From JAGQOZ01 sp041399205 (GTDB lineage Bacteria; Planctomycetota; Planctomycetia; Pirellulales; Pirellulaceae), in contig JAWKTK010000005.1 in assembly GCA_041399205.1 (NCBI GenBank), forward strand, positions 186,001 to 250,000: DNA of 64,000 nt. The letters are read 5' to 3'. Each line of letters begins with the position of its first letter. Positions within the stretch are counted from its first letter, which is position 1. The notes beneath the pieces were generated by a model, which did not search any database, was not told the DNA's origin, and was given only the letters and a program-made list of their open reading frames with translations. The translations under genes were made by a program, and so were the position numbers. Of this stretch, positions 1 to 9,263 are shown one piece after another.

Positions 1-548
1 AAAGCGGTCAATGACAGCCTGGTGTCAACGAGAGGCCAGTATCGGCGCAGCAGAAACCAATTTGCCGTTGCTAGTCAATCGAAAGTGTAAGCCAGAGCCG
101 CTGTTGGTCAGGCGTCTTCGGCCAGCATCATGTTCGCGCCGGGTGCGTGCATGTAACCAATGCAACGGCGAGCTGCTTCGTCCGCGAGACTTGATGCGCT
201 GCCGGCCGCTCGCTTGAAGAGTTTGCCGAACTTCTGCTCCAAATCGCACCTGCAAGACGTATCCAGGCCGATGCTGGATTCCCTCCTGCTCTTGATTTCC
301 CGTAGCATGGGCCCATGCTACTCCGCATTGCCTTTATTCTACCCGGTCGCTTTTTCTAGCATTCATTCGCCCAATTGAAGAATTCCAGAAGCACTAACTC
401 GTGTCGCGATCCAATGACATGTGTCGAATGACCAATCTCGAATGATCAATCTCGTCGACTGCGAGCCGAACATCAATTGCGTTCCAACGACAAACGTTGT
501 CTTGCGGTGCGGCATTCGCATCAGGTGCAAGTGTGACGATCGAAAGCA
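1..548. other. non-coding left edge
   Basis: No convincing gene is seen here. The short open frames on both strands overlap one another, lack ribosome binding sites and have arginine- and serine-rich shadow composition. The stretch contains a perfect 20-bp palindrome at 302-321 and, at its right end, the terminator of the leftward gene that follows. A tiny direct repeat (cgaatgaccaatctcgaatgatcaatctcg-like, 425-455) is also present. Confidence 0.5.
302..321. repeat. perfect 20-bp palindrome
   Basis: GTAGCATGGGCCCATGCTAC reads identically on both strands. It lies in a gene-free stretch. As RNA it could only form a hairpin with a very tight loop, so it may be a protein site or a dispersed palindromic (REP-like) element. 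I recall GTAGCATGGGCCC-like strings as frequent in planctomycete intergenic DNA, but could not check this. Confidence 0.6.
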
Positions 549-584
549 TAAAAAAATCGACCGCAGTCGTTGACGGCGGTCGAT
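549..584 (-). terminator. rho-independent terminator of the ATP-grasp-like gene
   Basis: On the minus strand, arms ATCGACCGC (584-576) and GCGGTCGAT (564-556) enclose an 11-nt loop and are followed by a run of seven T. It starts about 40 nt after the stop codon at 626-628 that the frame-corrected leftward gene would use. This supports that stop as the true end, rather than the earlier frameshift-derived ends. Confidence 0.75.
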
Positions 585-625
585 GCAGTTGATGTCGCGA
601 ACAGTGGAAAACGAAAAGCATTCAG

Positions 626-1686
626 TCAGTTGGCAAATGCCATCCAGTTGGGATTGACCACGGCTTCGGCTTCCATCAGTCGCACAATTTCGTTCGCAAT
701 GTCTTCACTCAATTCCAAATGCGTACTGAATCCAACGCAAGATGCATTGATTTCGCCCAAGACGTATTTATCAACGTTTCTGGATCGGTGTCCAAGATAA
801 AGTCAATTGTCCAAATCAACGGTAGGTCGTAGTTGCCCAGCCGACGCTGGATGACAGGCACGCTCTTGTTGACAATGCTGACCAATTCCGGCCACTTGTC
901 GGGTGTTTCATAGGTGTATTTGGCACCCGAAAAAAGTGTTGCCGAAAACGCGTCTGGCGCATCAGCCGGTTTCTTGTGAACGATATTCACGACCGAATTG
1001 CGAAGCATGAAAACGCGAATTTCACCTTCTTTGATGCGTTCCAGAAACGGCATATCCAAGATCATGCCGCCTTCGCCATCCAGATACTTGACGCAGAAGT
1101 CGATGAATTCGCCCAGCGGCATCGTCTCGACATGGTTGTCCTTCGCTTCGGTACACTTGACCATCTGATCCAGCGAAACAGGTCCATTGGGGTTCGCATC
1201 CAACACCTCGACTCGCCAAATTCCTTCGCCCGTAGAACCTCGATTCTGCTTGGCCACTCGCACCCCGTTGGCCAGGCTGGCGGGGAATTCTGCTTTGAAG
1301 GTTTCAAAGTCGTAATAACACTTGACGTCTTCCGGAACAATTTCGGTGCCCTTCAGTTTTTCCACCGCGTTCTTGGCCCCGTAGTTAATCATCGCATCGG
1401 GATGCGGCAGCCCGATAACGCCGTGCTTCACCAGCTCGCGCAGCATTTGAAAATAACCAACTTCGCTGGGCAGATTTCCCGGATTGACGCGACTAATGTA
1501 CGCACCAGCCTTGGCACACGTATAGCGATAGATTTCGCCACGATCTTCATCGCGGTAAAAAATAATTTCGGACGTCCAGCCTTTTTGCGTCAACGAATCT
1601 ATGATCGGCTTGGAATCGGGTCGATAACCATATTCGCCTTTGTCCGTGCCACCTCGAGCCTCAAAAATCACAACATGCGTCTTCAC
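626..1686 (-). CDS. Cj0069-family ATP-grasp-like protein, one frameshift
   Basis: The product would be about 353 residues. The N-terminus (VKTHVVIFEARGGTDKGEYG) and an N-P-G-N-L-P motif resemble the uncharacterised Cj0069 family, whose C-terminal half looks like an ATP-grasp fold. GTG at 1686 is chosen as start because GGGAGG lies just upstream; an in-frame ATG at 1758 has no such site. The uninterrupted frame runs into unrelated sequence (LINTSWAKSM) and stops at 709. Changing frame near 773 restores a conserved ending (DKYVLGEINASCVGFSTHLE, then an amphipathic helix) up to a stop at 626, followed by a terminator. The EIN-S-CVGF segment is what one expects of an ATP-grasp metal-binding end. 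Substrate is unknown. The break is either a sequencing indel or a recent mutation. Confidence 0.75.
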
Positions 1687-1913
1687 ATTTTCCTCCCAAC
1701 AAGAGTCCAAGCGGTTAACAATTTGCCGTGACGTCATGAATCGCAAATTGCGAACCATTCAGGCTCAATTATCAGAACAGAATTGCTGGGGCGGAAAGAC
1801 AAGTGCTATCGAAATAAACACGTGCGGCGTATCAAACATGTCTGTGCTGTGTGGCGCGACACGCCGCCCGAATTCGCGCGCCGAACAAGGCGTACGTGTT
1901 ATTCGAATCGAAC

Positions 1914-2744
1914 CTATTGGTCGGTTTCCAGCGATCGTATCACTTTCAGCAAGATCCCCATCGCGGGCTGGGCCATACCACCGTGATCGAAGCCATCAAG
2001 TTCGTACAGGCGAGTGTCCTGATGGCCGGCTACCTTCATCATGCGCCACAAGTACGCGTTTTCTTCGTATCGTCCCAGCATCTCTAATTCTCGATCACCC
2101 GTGATCAGATGCAACTGAGGCGCATCGGGGCGCACATGAAACAGCGGCGCCATGGAATCGATAATCGGCTGCTTGCCGTCAATGCCTGTTTCGGCACGAA
2201 CTGTGAAATGAGTGATCGTATGGCCGCTGAACGGAACCAATGCGGCAATAGCGTCGGCGTCCACATCGTGGGCCGCCAAATATTTCTTGTCCAAGCCAAT
2301 CATGCTGGTCAAATACCCACCAGCCGAATGACCACTGACCACAATCCGCTTGGCGTCACCTCCATATTTTTCAATATTCTGAAACGTCCACGCTACGGCC
2401 GCCGCCGCGTCTTCAACATACACGGGCGATTTCACTTTGGGGCTCAAGCGGTAATTCACCGCCACCACGCCAATCCCCTGCCCTTTCAATTCGCTGGGAA
2501 CCGATCGATTTCCCGACGTCAATCCTCCGCCATGAAACCACACCACTGTCGTAAACGACGGCCGATTCGTCGGACGATAGAGATCTAATCGACATCGTTC
2601 GGACACATATCTGTCACTGCCAGCAAGCTTGTCGTCCATTCGATACGCGATATCCAGAATCGTATCGTATTGAGTCTCACCCCAAACTCGCTCGGCCAGA
2701 AGCAACCCAACGACAACGCTCGCAACAAATCCAAGAAGACGCAC
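1914..2744 (-). CDS. exported alpha/beta-hydrolase (esterase/lipase-like)
   Basis: 276 residues. An N-terminal hydrophobic stretch (LLGFVASVVVGLLLA, then ERVWGE) is a likely Sec signal peptide. The fold signature follows the carboxylesterase/BD-FAE type: oxyanion motif WFHGGG near residue 68, nucleophile elbow GHSAGG near 142, a conserved YRLSPK segment, an acid in the ITGDRE region near 220 and a C-terminal H in DGFDHGG. Expected to hydrolyse carboxylic esters, perhaps acetyl groups on polysaccharide. The start is a GTG preceded by a G-rich stretch. It is divergent from the sialidase-like gene, with about 150 bp between them that must hold both promoters. The exact substrate cannot be read from the sequence. 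Confidence 0.85.
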   Translation of the reverse strand: MRLLGFVASVVVGLLLAERVWGETQYDTILDIAYRMDDKLAGSDRYVSERCRLDLYRPTNRPSFTTVVWFHGGGLTSGNRSVPSELKGQGIGVVAVNYRLSPKVKSPVYVEDAAAAVAWTFQNIEKYGGDAKRIVVSGHSAGGYLTSMIGLDKKYLAAHDVDADAIAALVPFSGHTITHFTVRAETGIDGKQPIIDSMAPLFHVRPDAPQLHLITGDRELEMLGRYEENAYLWRMMKVAGHQDTRLYELDGFDHGGMAQPAMGILLKVIRSLETDQ

Positions 2745-2896
2745 TCCCCTGCCCTCGCTCTCAAATCAGAATAAATCAACAAACACCAGTCGACATCGTA
2801 GCCGACAGAGACTTCCGTTCCAACATACGGATCTTGTTTTGTGGTACGCTACAGGGAGTTTACCATCCGTTCACCTTTCTAGATTTCAATGGCAAC

Positions 2897-4057
2897 ATGC
2901 AGCTGACCATCCAACACATAATTAGCATCGTAACGTGGCTTGTCGTTTCCTTGTCCATTTCGGTAAACGTGTTCGCTCAGAATTCGCTGGAGAGTGCACA
3001 CCCAACTCATCTGGCGACACCGGAATTAATCCTGAAACCGCTCTATTCGACTGATCGCTTTCCGAATGTAGCTGTGGCCAAGGACGGGACGGTATTGGCG
3101 TTCTGGAATGGCGTCCAAGTTCGACGAAGTACAGACGGCGGAGTGACGTGGAGCGAACCGATTTCCGTTGGGTCGGGATTCATGGGTGGTGGTGTGATTG
3201 TGGACGAATCATCCGGAGACATATTGGCATTTGTCGAATCTCACCATCCGCCGGCTGAAGTCACGCTGTACCGTAGCACAGACCACGGCCAGACATGGTC
3301 ACAACAAACTACGGAAATTCGCCCTAACAGCTTGGGACACGTGCCATCAATGCACATGAACGATCATGGCATCACGCTTCGTCACGGCAAATATGCAGGC
3401 CGGTTGATTCGAGCCACTCGTTGGTACGCCGGTAAGAACGATCGCAGTAAATGGTCCGAACACTACACCAACGCTATGTTCAGCGACGACGGCGGTCAGA
3501 CGTGGCAAGCCAGCGAACCGTTTCCGGCGTTCGGGACAGGTGAAGCGGCCATTGCCGAATTGTCTGACGGACGTCTCTACTATAACTCTCGACGTCATTG
3601 GGCTCCGGAAGGAGAAAACCCGCTGCGTCGCTGGAGCGCCATCAGCAACAATGGCGGTCAGACCTGGACCGATTTAAAATTTTGCCAAGTCTTGCCGGAC
3701 GGCGATCAACATCGGTCCTATGGCCTGATGGGTGGACTAGTGCGACTTCCCGTTCAGGACAAAGACATCTTGATCTACAGTAATATTATCAGTCCAGAGG
3801 GCCGCCAGAACGGTCATGTCTGGGCCAGCTTTGATGGCGGCCAGACTTGGCCTATCCAGCGACAAATCTTTGCCGGCAACTTTGCTTATTCGTCACTCGA
3901 CGCCGGTCGGCCCAACACACCCAGCGAAGGCTGGATCTATCTGCTTTTTGAAGGCGGACCGCAGGGCGGCGGGACCATGGCTAAATTCAATCTGGCTTGG
4001 ATTCTGGAGGGCGAAAAGACGGGCGATGGCGTGATTCCGGATTGGGCCATTCGCTAA
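2897..4057 (+). CDS. exported BNR/Asp-box sialidase-like protein
   Basis: 386 residues from ATG 2897, which directly begins a signal peptide (MQLTIQHIISIVTWLVVSLS... ending VFAQ). The longer frame from 2834 adds residues upstream of that signal and is less likely. Five Asp-box motifs (S-x-D-x-G-x-T-W type) are visible: STDGGVTW, STDHGQTW, SDDGGQTW, SNNGGQTW and FDGGQTW. This is the hallmark of a six-bladed sialidase/BNR propeller. Planctomycetes carry many such exo-alpha-sialidase-like proteins; activity on sialic acid is not proven by Asp boxes alone. Expected location is periplasm or outside the cell. It precedes pepD on the same strand, but a gap of 170 bp makes an operon uncertain. Confidence 0.88.
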   Translation: MQLTIQHIISIVTWLVVSLSISVNVFAQNSLESAHPTHLATPELILKPLYSTDRFPNVAVAKDGTVLAFWNGVQVRRSTDGGVTWSEPISVGSGFMGGGVIVDESSGDILAFVESHHPPAEVTLYRSTDHGQTWSQQTTEIRPNSLGHVPSMHMNDHGITLRHGKYAGRLIRATRWYAGKNDRSKWSEHYTNAMFSDDGGQTWQASEPFPAFGTGEAAIAELSDGRLYYNSRRHWAPEGENPLRRWSAISNNGGQTWTDLKFCQVLPDGDQHRSYGLMGGLVRLPVQDKDILIYSNIISPEGRQNGHVWASFDGGQTWPIQRQIFAGNFAYSSLDAGRPNTPSEGWIYLLFEGGPQGGGTMAKFNLAWILEGEKTGDGVIPDWAIR

Positions 4058-4229
4058 CGAAAATACTTCCATCGTAGCGACCGTTTTCAACGCTTGCGAT
4101 CATGCCAGGGACGTGCGACGTTTCGAGCGATCATGGCACTTCGCCATCGCGACGCGAACCAGCAAATCAGCTATAACCAGCGGTTGCGTTGTCGCGAATG
4201 ATTTTCGAACTGAATCGAAGGAATGCCAG

Positions 4230-5681
4230 ATGAGTCAAGAAGTCCGAAAGCTGGAACCACAAGCCTTGTGGAATCACTTTGCCGATCTAAACCGAGTGCC
4301 TCGCCCGTCCAAGAAAGAACAGCGAGTGATCGAATTCATGCAGCAATTCGGCAACTCGCTGGGCCTGGAAACTTCGGTCGATGACACCGGCAACGTGCTG
4401 ATTCGCAAGCCAGCTTCCAGTGGCAAGGAAGATCGGACAACCGTGATCCTGCAATCGCATTTAGATATGGTGCACCAGAAAAATGCCGACACGCTGTTCG
4501 ACTTTGAATCGCAAGGCATTCAAATGAGCGTCGCCGGTGATTGGGTCCAGGCGAACGGCACCACGTTGGGCGCGGACAACGGCATCGGCGTGGCCAGTAT
4601 CATGACGATTCTCGCTTCCACAGAAATTCAACATCCACCGATCGAGGCGTTGTTTACGGTGGACGAAGAGACCGGCATGACCGGCGCGCAAGGCCTACAA
4701 GGTGGTCTGTTGAACGGCAAGATTTTGCTGAACTTGGACACCGAAGATGACGACGTGTTGACCATTGGTTGCGCCGGCGGCGTTGATGTCACGGCGTCAG
4801 ATACGTACGACGCGGAACCGTGGCCGAATGACCATGTGACGTATCAGATTGCCGTCACCGGACTGACTGGCGGACATTCGGGAGTGGATATTCATTTGGG
4901 TCGAGCGAATTCGAACAAGCTGATGAACCGGTTGCTGTGGATGGCATCCAAGAAGTTTTCGGTCCGCATTCATTCGATCGACGGCGGTGGACTTCGCAAC
5001 GCGATTCCTCGCGAATCAAACACCACGATCGCCATTCCGCACAAAAACGAACACGCGTTTTTGACCTGGATCGAGTCGGCAACGGAAACGATTCAGCAAG
5101 AATATGCCACCACGGATCCACAATTGCGAATCGCCGCTACCGCCACGGATTCGGCCAGCACCGTCGTTCCGCTGAAGCTGCAGTCGCTTTTGCTAGGTGC
5201 CATTTACGCATGCCCGAACGGCATTCACCGCCTATCGCCCGACATCGACGATCTGGTGCAGACTTCCAACAATTTGGCTCGAGTGATCGTGGCGGACGGA
5301 CGATTCAAGATCGCTTGTTTGGCTCGTAGTTCCGTCGATTCAGAACGAGATGACTTGGCCCGAGCGATCTCGGCGTGCTTGGAGTTGACCGGCGCGCGAG
5401 TAGACTCCAGCGGCGCGTATCCTGGCTGGAAACCAGCACCAGAATCCAAGATTGTCCAACGGATGTCGGATTTGTATGAAACGATGTTTGGCGAACCGAT
5501 TCAGGTTCTAGCGTGCCATGCGGGACTAGAATGTGGTATTCTCGGCACGAATTATCCCGGTCTGGACATGGTATCGTTCGGACCGAATATTCGCGGTGCC
5601 CATTCGCCAGACGAAAAAGTACAAATATCATCCGTGCAAAAGTATTGGAAGTTTTTGCTGGAGACACTTCGTACCATTTAA
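4230..5681 (+). CDS. pepD: Xaa-His dipeptidase (aminoacyl-histidine dipeptidase)
   Basis: 483 residues, close to the 485 of E. coli PepD. This M20-family metallopeptidase cleaves unblocked dipeptides such as carnosine in the cytoplasm. The start at 4230 is preceded by GAAGGAA; the open frame continues upstream to 4113 but with non-conserved sequence. Di-zinc ligands are all in place: His77 in QSHLDMVHQ, Asp116 in GADNGIG, Glu146-Glu147 in DEETGM, Asp in LNLDTEDDD and His458 in RGAHSPDE. A lid/dimerisation domain lies between about residues 190 and 380. No signal peptide. Intact and typical. Confidence 0.95.
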   Translation: MSQEVRKLEPQALWNHFADLNRVPRPSKKEQRVIEFMQQFGNSLGLETSVDDTGNVLIRKPASSGKEDRTTVILQSHLDMVHQKNADTLFDFESQGIQMSVAGDWVQANGTTLGADNGIGVASIMTILASTEIQHPPIEALFTVDEETGMTGAQGLQGGLLNGKILLNLDTEDDDVLTIGCAGGVDVTASDTYDAEPWPNDHVTYQIAVTGLTGGHSGVDIHLGRANSNKLMNRLLWMASKKFSVRIHSIDGGGLRNAIPRESNTTIAIPHKNEHAFLTWIESATETIQQEYATTDPQLRIAATATDSASTVVPLKLQSLLLGAIYACPNGIHRLSPDIDDLVQTSNNLARVIVADGRFKIACLARSSVDSERDDLARAISACLELTGARVDSSGAYPGWKPAPESKIVQRMSDLYETMFGEPIQVLACHAGLECGILGTNYPGLDMVSFGPNIRGAHSPDEKVQISSVQKYWKFLLETLRTI

Positions 5682-5762
5682 CATGCCCTAACTGCGGAGC
5701 AGCGCGTAGAAATCGAAGCTCGTTGTTCCCCGTTCGTTCCCGCGCCCAGTAGGTAATTTCGC

Positions 5763-7664
5763 ATGATTCGCCCTAACTTTCTGCTTGTCGTGATACTGTC
5801 GCTTCTTGGTTCGCACTGGCTACCGCAGACGTATGCGCAATTAAGTTCTCGAGAATTGTTCGGCGAAAAATTCCCGAACCTCGACAACCAAGCCACGGGT
5901 CAATGGTGGGAACGCCCTGACGCCAAACTGAAAGTGGAACGAGACCAAGTCATTGCGTTTGCCGTTTATACGCACGATCGGTCCGTCCTGAAACTCACCG
6001 CCCAGCTGTATCCGCTGATGCCGGATGAAGCGAAACAGGTCCGTCTTGAATTTCAACAAGACGGCCAGTGGCAGCCTGCCGCGATCGCCGACGTTCAATA
6101 TCCTGGGTGGAGCGCTCACTTTCGGATCGAGCCGTGGGACCGTTCGCAAGATGTCAAGTATCGACTCCGGCACGGCGAATCGGCCCTATTCGAAGGCCTG
6201 ATTCGCCAGGACCCCATCGACAAGGAAACAATTGTCGTCGGTTCGCTCTCCTGCCATTCTTCTCGTACGCCCGGCCCTCGACCTATGATGCTGGAAAACT
6301 TGAAGAAGCTGGATCCCGATTTGCTGTTCTTTGCCGGCGACCAATCTTATCACCACACGCAACATACTTTTGGTTGGTTGGAGTTTGGTGTTCAGTTCCG
6401 AGATGTCTTGCGAGACCGGCCGGTGATCACCATTCCCGACGATCATGACGTAGGCCAGGCAAATATTTGGGGCGAAAACGGCAAACTGGCGTCGACGGGA
6501 GCCGGACCAGACGGCGGCTATTTTTATCCGATTGAATACGTCAACATGGTCCAGCGTTGCCAAACGTGGCACTTGCCCGATCCGTACGACGCCACGCCTA
6601 TTGAACGAGACATCTCGGTTTATTACACGAACCTTCATCTGGGCGGAATCGATTTTGCGATTCTGGAAGATCGCAAATTCAAGAGCGGCCCTGAAGGCAA
6701 GATTCCAAAAATGGGGCCTCGTCCCGATCACATCAACGATCCCAGCTACGATCGCAAATCGATTGATCTACCAGGTCTCAAGTTGCTGGGCGATCGCCAG
6801 TTGGCGTTCCTGGAACAGTGGACAACCGACTGGACGGACACACAGATGAAGTGCGTTCTGTCACAAACAGCTTTTTGCGGAGCAGTCCACCTGCATGGCA
6901 CGCCGGACAACCGTTTATTGGCCGATTTGGATTCGAATGCGTGGCCACAAACCGGGCGTAATCTTGCGCTAACGCAAATTCGCAAGGCTTGGGCGCCACA
7001 TTTGTGCGGTGACCAACATTTGGCAGTGGTGGTCAAACATGGCATCGAATCCGCTGGCGACGGACCGTTCGGCTTTACCAGTCCGGCAATTGTTAACACG
7101 ATCTACGGTCGGTGGTGGCACCCAGAGAACGAACAGCCGGGAGCGAATGCCGTGAACGCCTCTCCCCTGCCCTGGACCGGTGACTATTTGGATGGACTCG
7201 GCAACCACATTCGCATGTTGGCCTACGCCAATCCGCAGAATCGCCAAGATGAAAGGCAGCGAGCAGACGGGTTCGGGATCGCTCGTTTCCACAAAACCAA
7301 CCGGACCATCACCTTTGAATGTTGGCCTCGTTTTGCATCCGTCGACGATGGCGATGCGGCTCAGTTCCCAGGTTGGCCGATGACGGTTCGCATGGAAGAC
7401 AATGATGGTCGAACGCCGGTAGGCTATCTGCCAACACTCCGTTTTCCAGAAGGAATTCACCCGGTAGTCCAAGTCATCCGGCAAGATACGAATGATGTCC
7501 TGTACACCATTCGCACTGCCAGTAACGAATTTGATCCACCGGTCTACGCCGATGTGCCGCATGCGATTCGCATTGGCCAGGATCAACCGTTGCCCGAATA
7601 CGCGGCGCAAGACTTGAAGCCCGACGAAAAGGCTGCATCGACCTTGACCTTGGACATTGAATAG
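5763..7664 (+). CDS. exported PhoD-like metallophosphatase
   Basis: 633 residues with a clear signal peptide (ILSLLGSHWLPQTYAQ). The body follows the alkaline phosphatase D / phospholipase D-type metallophosphoesterase pattern: GSLSCHSSR, FAGDQSYHH, a DDHDVGQANIWG block that supplies metal ligands, DRKFKSG, and GDQHLAVVVKHG near the end of the catalytic domain. These motifs bind the Fe/Ca centre in PhoD. A beta-rich N-terminal region of about 150 residues precedes it. The family releases phosphate from phosphodiesters or monoesters outside the cytoplasm. Phosphate control (Pho box) was looked for by eye and not seen. The gap from pepD is about 80 bp. Confidence 0.85.
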   Translation: MIRPNFLLVVILSLLGSHWLPQTYAQLSSRELFGEKFPNLDNQATGQWWERPDAKLKVERDQVIAFAVYTHDRSVLKLTAQLYPLMPDEAKQVRLEFQQDGQWQPAAIADVQYPGWSAHFRIEPWDRSQDVKYRLRHGESALFEGLIRQDPIDKETIVVGSLSCHSSRTPGPRPMMLENLKKLDPDLLFFAGDQSYHHTQHTFGWLEFGVQFRDVLRDRPVITIPDDHDVGQANIWGENGKLASTGAGPDGGYFYPIEYVNMVQRCQTWHLPDPYDATPIERDISVYYTNLHLGGIDFAILEDRKFKSGPEGKIPKMGPRPDHINDPSYDRKSIDLPGLKLLGDRQLAFLEQWTTDWTDTQMKCVLSQTAFCGAVHLHGTPDNRLLADLDSNAWPQTGRNLALTQIRKAWAPHLCGDQHLAVVVKHGIESAGDGPFGFTSPAIVNTIYGRWWHPENEQPGANAVNASPLPWTGDYLDGLGNHIRMLAYANPQNRQDERQRADGFGIARFHKTNRTITFECWPRFASVDDGDAAQFPGWPMTVRMEDNDGRTPVGYLPTLRFPEGIHPVVQVIRQDTNDVLYTIRTASNEFDPPVYADVPHAIRIGQDQPLPEYAAQDLKPDEKAASTLTLDIE

Positions 7665-7708
7665 ACGTTAGGACTCGCCAGTCCGGCAGCTCAAGAGCGG
7701 CGAACGTT

Positions 7709-7906
7709 CTACGTAGCCGCTTCCATATCAGTGGGACCGATCACGTCCAGTTGCACCAATTGGCGTCCGTCATATTCGTCTTCGGTCACGGCTGAACACA
7801 CGTCCAAATGGCCGCACGAATTACAGGCTACTCGCACCACATCCACCGGCGAAACCATGCCTGTTGTCTGAGCGAACTGATACAGCTTTTGAAGATCTTC
7901 ACACAT
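7709..7906 (-). CDS. small cysteine-containing hypothetical protein
   Basis: 65 residues from ATG 7906, with AAGGGA at good spacing; the longer frame to 7999 adds unconserved residues. It contains C-N-S-C-G-H-L-D-V-C (CxxCxxxxxC), suggesting a small metal-binding knuckle, and an acidic C-terminus. No recognised domain. It converges on the PhoD gene, which ends 44 bp away. A real gene is likely from the ribosome binding site and composition, but function is unknown. Confidence 0.55.
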   Translation of the reverse strand: MCEDLQKLYQFAQTTGMVSPVDVVRVACNSCGHLDVCSAVTEDEYDGRQLVQLDVIGPTDMEAAT

Positions 7907-8356
7907 AGACGTTCCCTTTGGGTCGAAGCGTCGAATTCGAATTGAAATGTAACTTGCAATTAGCGCGCCAGACGCCGATTTCGCCGCGAAAACGATCAAA
8001 AACGTGCGAACAAGGGCCAGTCCTGCAATTCTACCGTGCAGATTCGCACGCTCGACGGTTCGGCTCCAAGGGCCAGCAGCAATTTAGCTACCAAAAGGTC
8101 AACATCGTCACTGGCAGCTATTTCGCTGCAAAAACTTGCTGTCCCGGCCACCTCGATCGCTTGCTTCCTACCACAATTTAGCTGGAAGTATTTTGGAAAA
8201 CGGCGGTGATACGCGGTCTGCTTGATTCGTGATGAGAACCGAATTACAACCACGGCTGGCTGAAACGTGTCGGTTGATTTCGACAAGTCGCAATTCAGCA
8301 AGAAGCCGTCTGGTTCCCAGTTACTGCCTTTTTTGTCTCTCCGAGGTCTCGCGTTT
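7907..8356. other. divergent intergenic region
   Basis: 450 bp between the leftward small gene and the rightward TIM-barrel gene. A leftward frame ending at 7996 has a protein-like tail (DLLVAKLLLALGAEPSSVRI) but no ribosome binding site and nothing recognisable, so it is not called. It may be a relic. Both flanking promoters should lie here, but no strong -35/-10 pair is evident. Confidence 0.4.
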
Positions 8357-9226
8357 ATGACACACATTCCACAATCATGGATCACTCGCCGTACGTTCTT
8401 GTCCACCGTCACGGCGACCACCGCCGGCATGGCGGCCGCCAACTGCTTGCCTGGTAATCGAGCGGTTTGTTGGGCAGCCGGTTCAGGCCACGCATTGAAA
8501 CTGGGGATTCAGCTTTATTCGCTGCGAGGATATTCGGTGGATGAAGCGTTGCAACATGCCAAAGATCTTGGGTTCGCGCAGGTTGAATTTTATAGCGGCA
8601 TGCTGGCTTTAGATTCTTCGGCCGAACAAATTGCCGCCATGCGAAAGAAAGTTGCGGATTTAGGCATGACCATTTCGGCGCATGGCGTGAATCATCTTGG
8701 TGCGGATGCCGCCGCCAATCGCAAGACGTTTGAGTTTGCCAAAACACTGGGCATTCCCACCATCACGGCCGATCCTGATCCGGATTCGTTCGACAACCTG
8801 GACGAATTAGTCAAGGAGTTTGATATCCGAGTGGCCATTCACAATCATGGACCGAACCATCGTTACAACAAGGCGATTGATGTCCTTCACGCCATCGAAG
8901 GACACGATGAACGCATCGGAGCTTGTGCGGACTTGGGTCACTTCATTCGATCGGGCCAACGTCCTACCGAAGTCATTCGCCTGCTGAAAGGACGCCTGTA
9001 TGGAATTCACCTGAAAGATTTTGAAGAGATGAAGGATCGAACCAAAGGCGTCATCTTGGGCAAAGGTCACTTGGATGTGAAGGCAGTTTTTGACGCGCTT
9101 GTGGCCGTAGATTTCCCGGCGAATGGAGCTCTTTCCTTGGAGTACGAAGAAAACCCTCAGGACCCCATTGCGGAAATCCGGGAATGCGTGGCCGTGGCCA
9201 AACAAGCCTTGGGCCAATTGAAATAA
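8357..9226 (+). CDS. Tat-exported TIM-barrel (xylose isomerase-like) protein
   Basis: 289 residues from ATG 8357. The N-terminus has a twin-arginine signal (TRRTFLSTVTATTAGMAAA), so folded export is expected. The rest is a sugar-phosphate isomerase/epimerase barrel (AP_endonuc_2 / XylA-like TIM barrel): GIQLYSLRGY, VEFYSGM, ISAHGVNH, AIHNHGPNHRY, ACADLGHF, GIHLKDF and LSLEYEEN carry the usual metal-binding Glu, Asp and His positions at strand ends. Planctomycetes encode many paralogues; some act on sugars or inositols, and most are untested. The upstream in-frame extension to 8267 would bury the Tat signal and is rejected. Confidence 0.85.
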   Translation: MTHIPQSWITRRTFLSTVTATTAGMAAANCLPGNRAVCWAAGSGHALKLGIQLYSLRGYSVDEALQHAKDLGFAQVEFYSGMLALDSSAEQIAAMRKKVADLGMTISAHGVNHLGADAAANRKTFEFAKTLGIPTITADPDPDSFDNLDELVKEFDIRVAIHNHGPNHRYNKAIDVLHAIEGHDERIGACADLGHFIRSGQRPTEVIRLLKGRLYGIHLKDFEEMKDRTKGVILGKGHLDVKAVFDALVAVDFPANGALSLEYEENPQDPIAEIRECVAVAKQALGQLK

Positions 9227-9263
9227 TGCCTCGCTTCAAAGCGTTGGTGTCGTAACGACAAGA

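Noticed and set aside
976..1731. 251-codon rightward open frame
   Set aside because: Lies opposite the ATP-grasp-like gene, has no ribosome site and shows shadow composition rich in F, H and R.
6186..7610. Leftward frames of 181 and 213 codons
   Set aside because: Fully inside the PhoD-like gene on the other strand; no domain or start signal.
7996..8442. 148-codon leftward frame with a hydrophobic tail
   Set aside because: Overlaps the start of the TIM-barrel gene and has no supported start; kept only as a possible relic.
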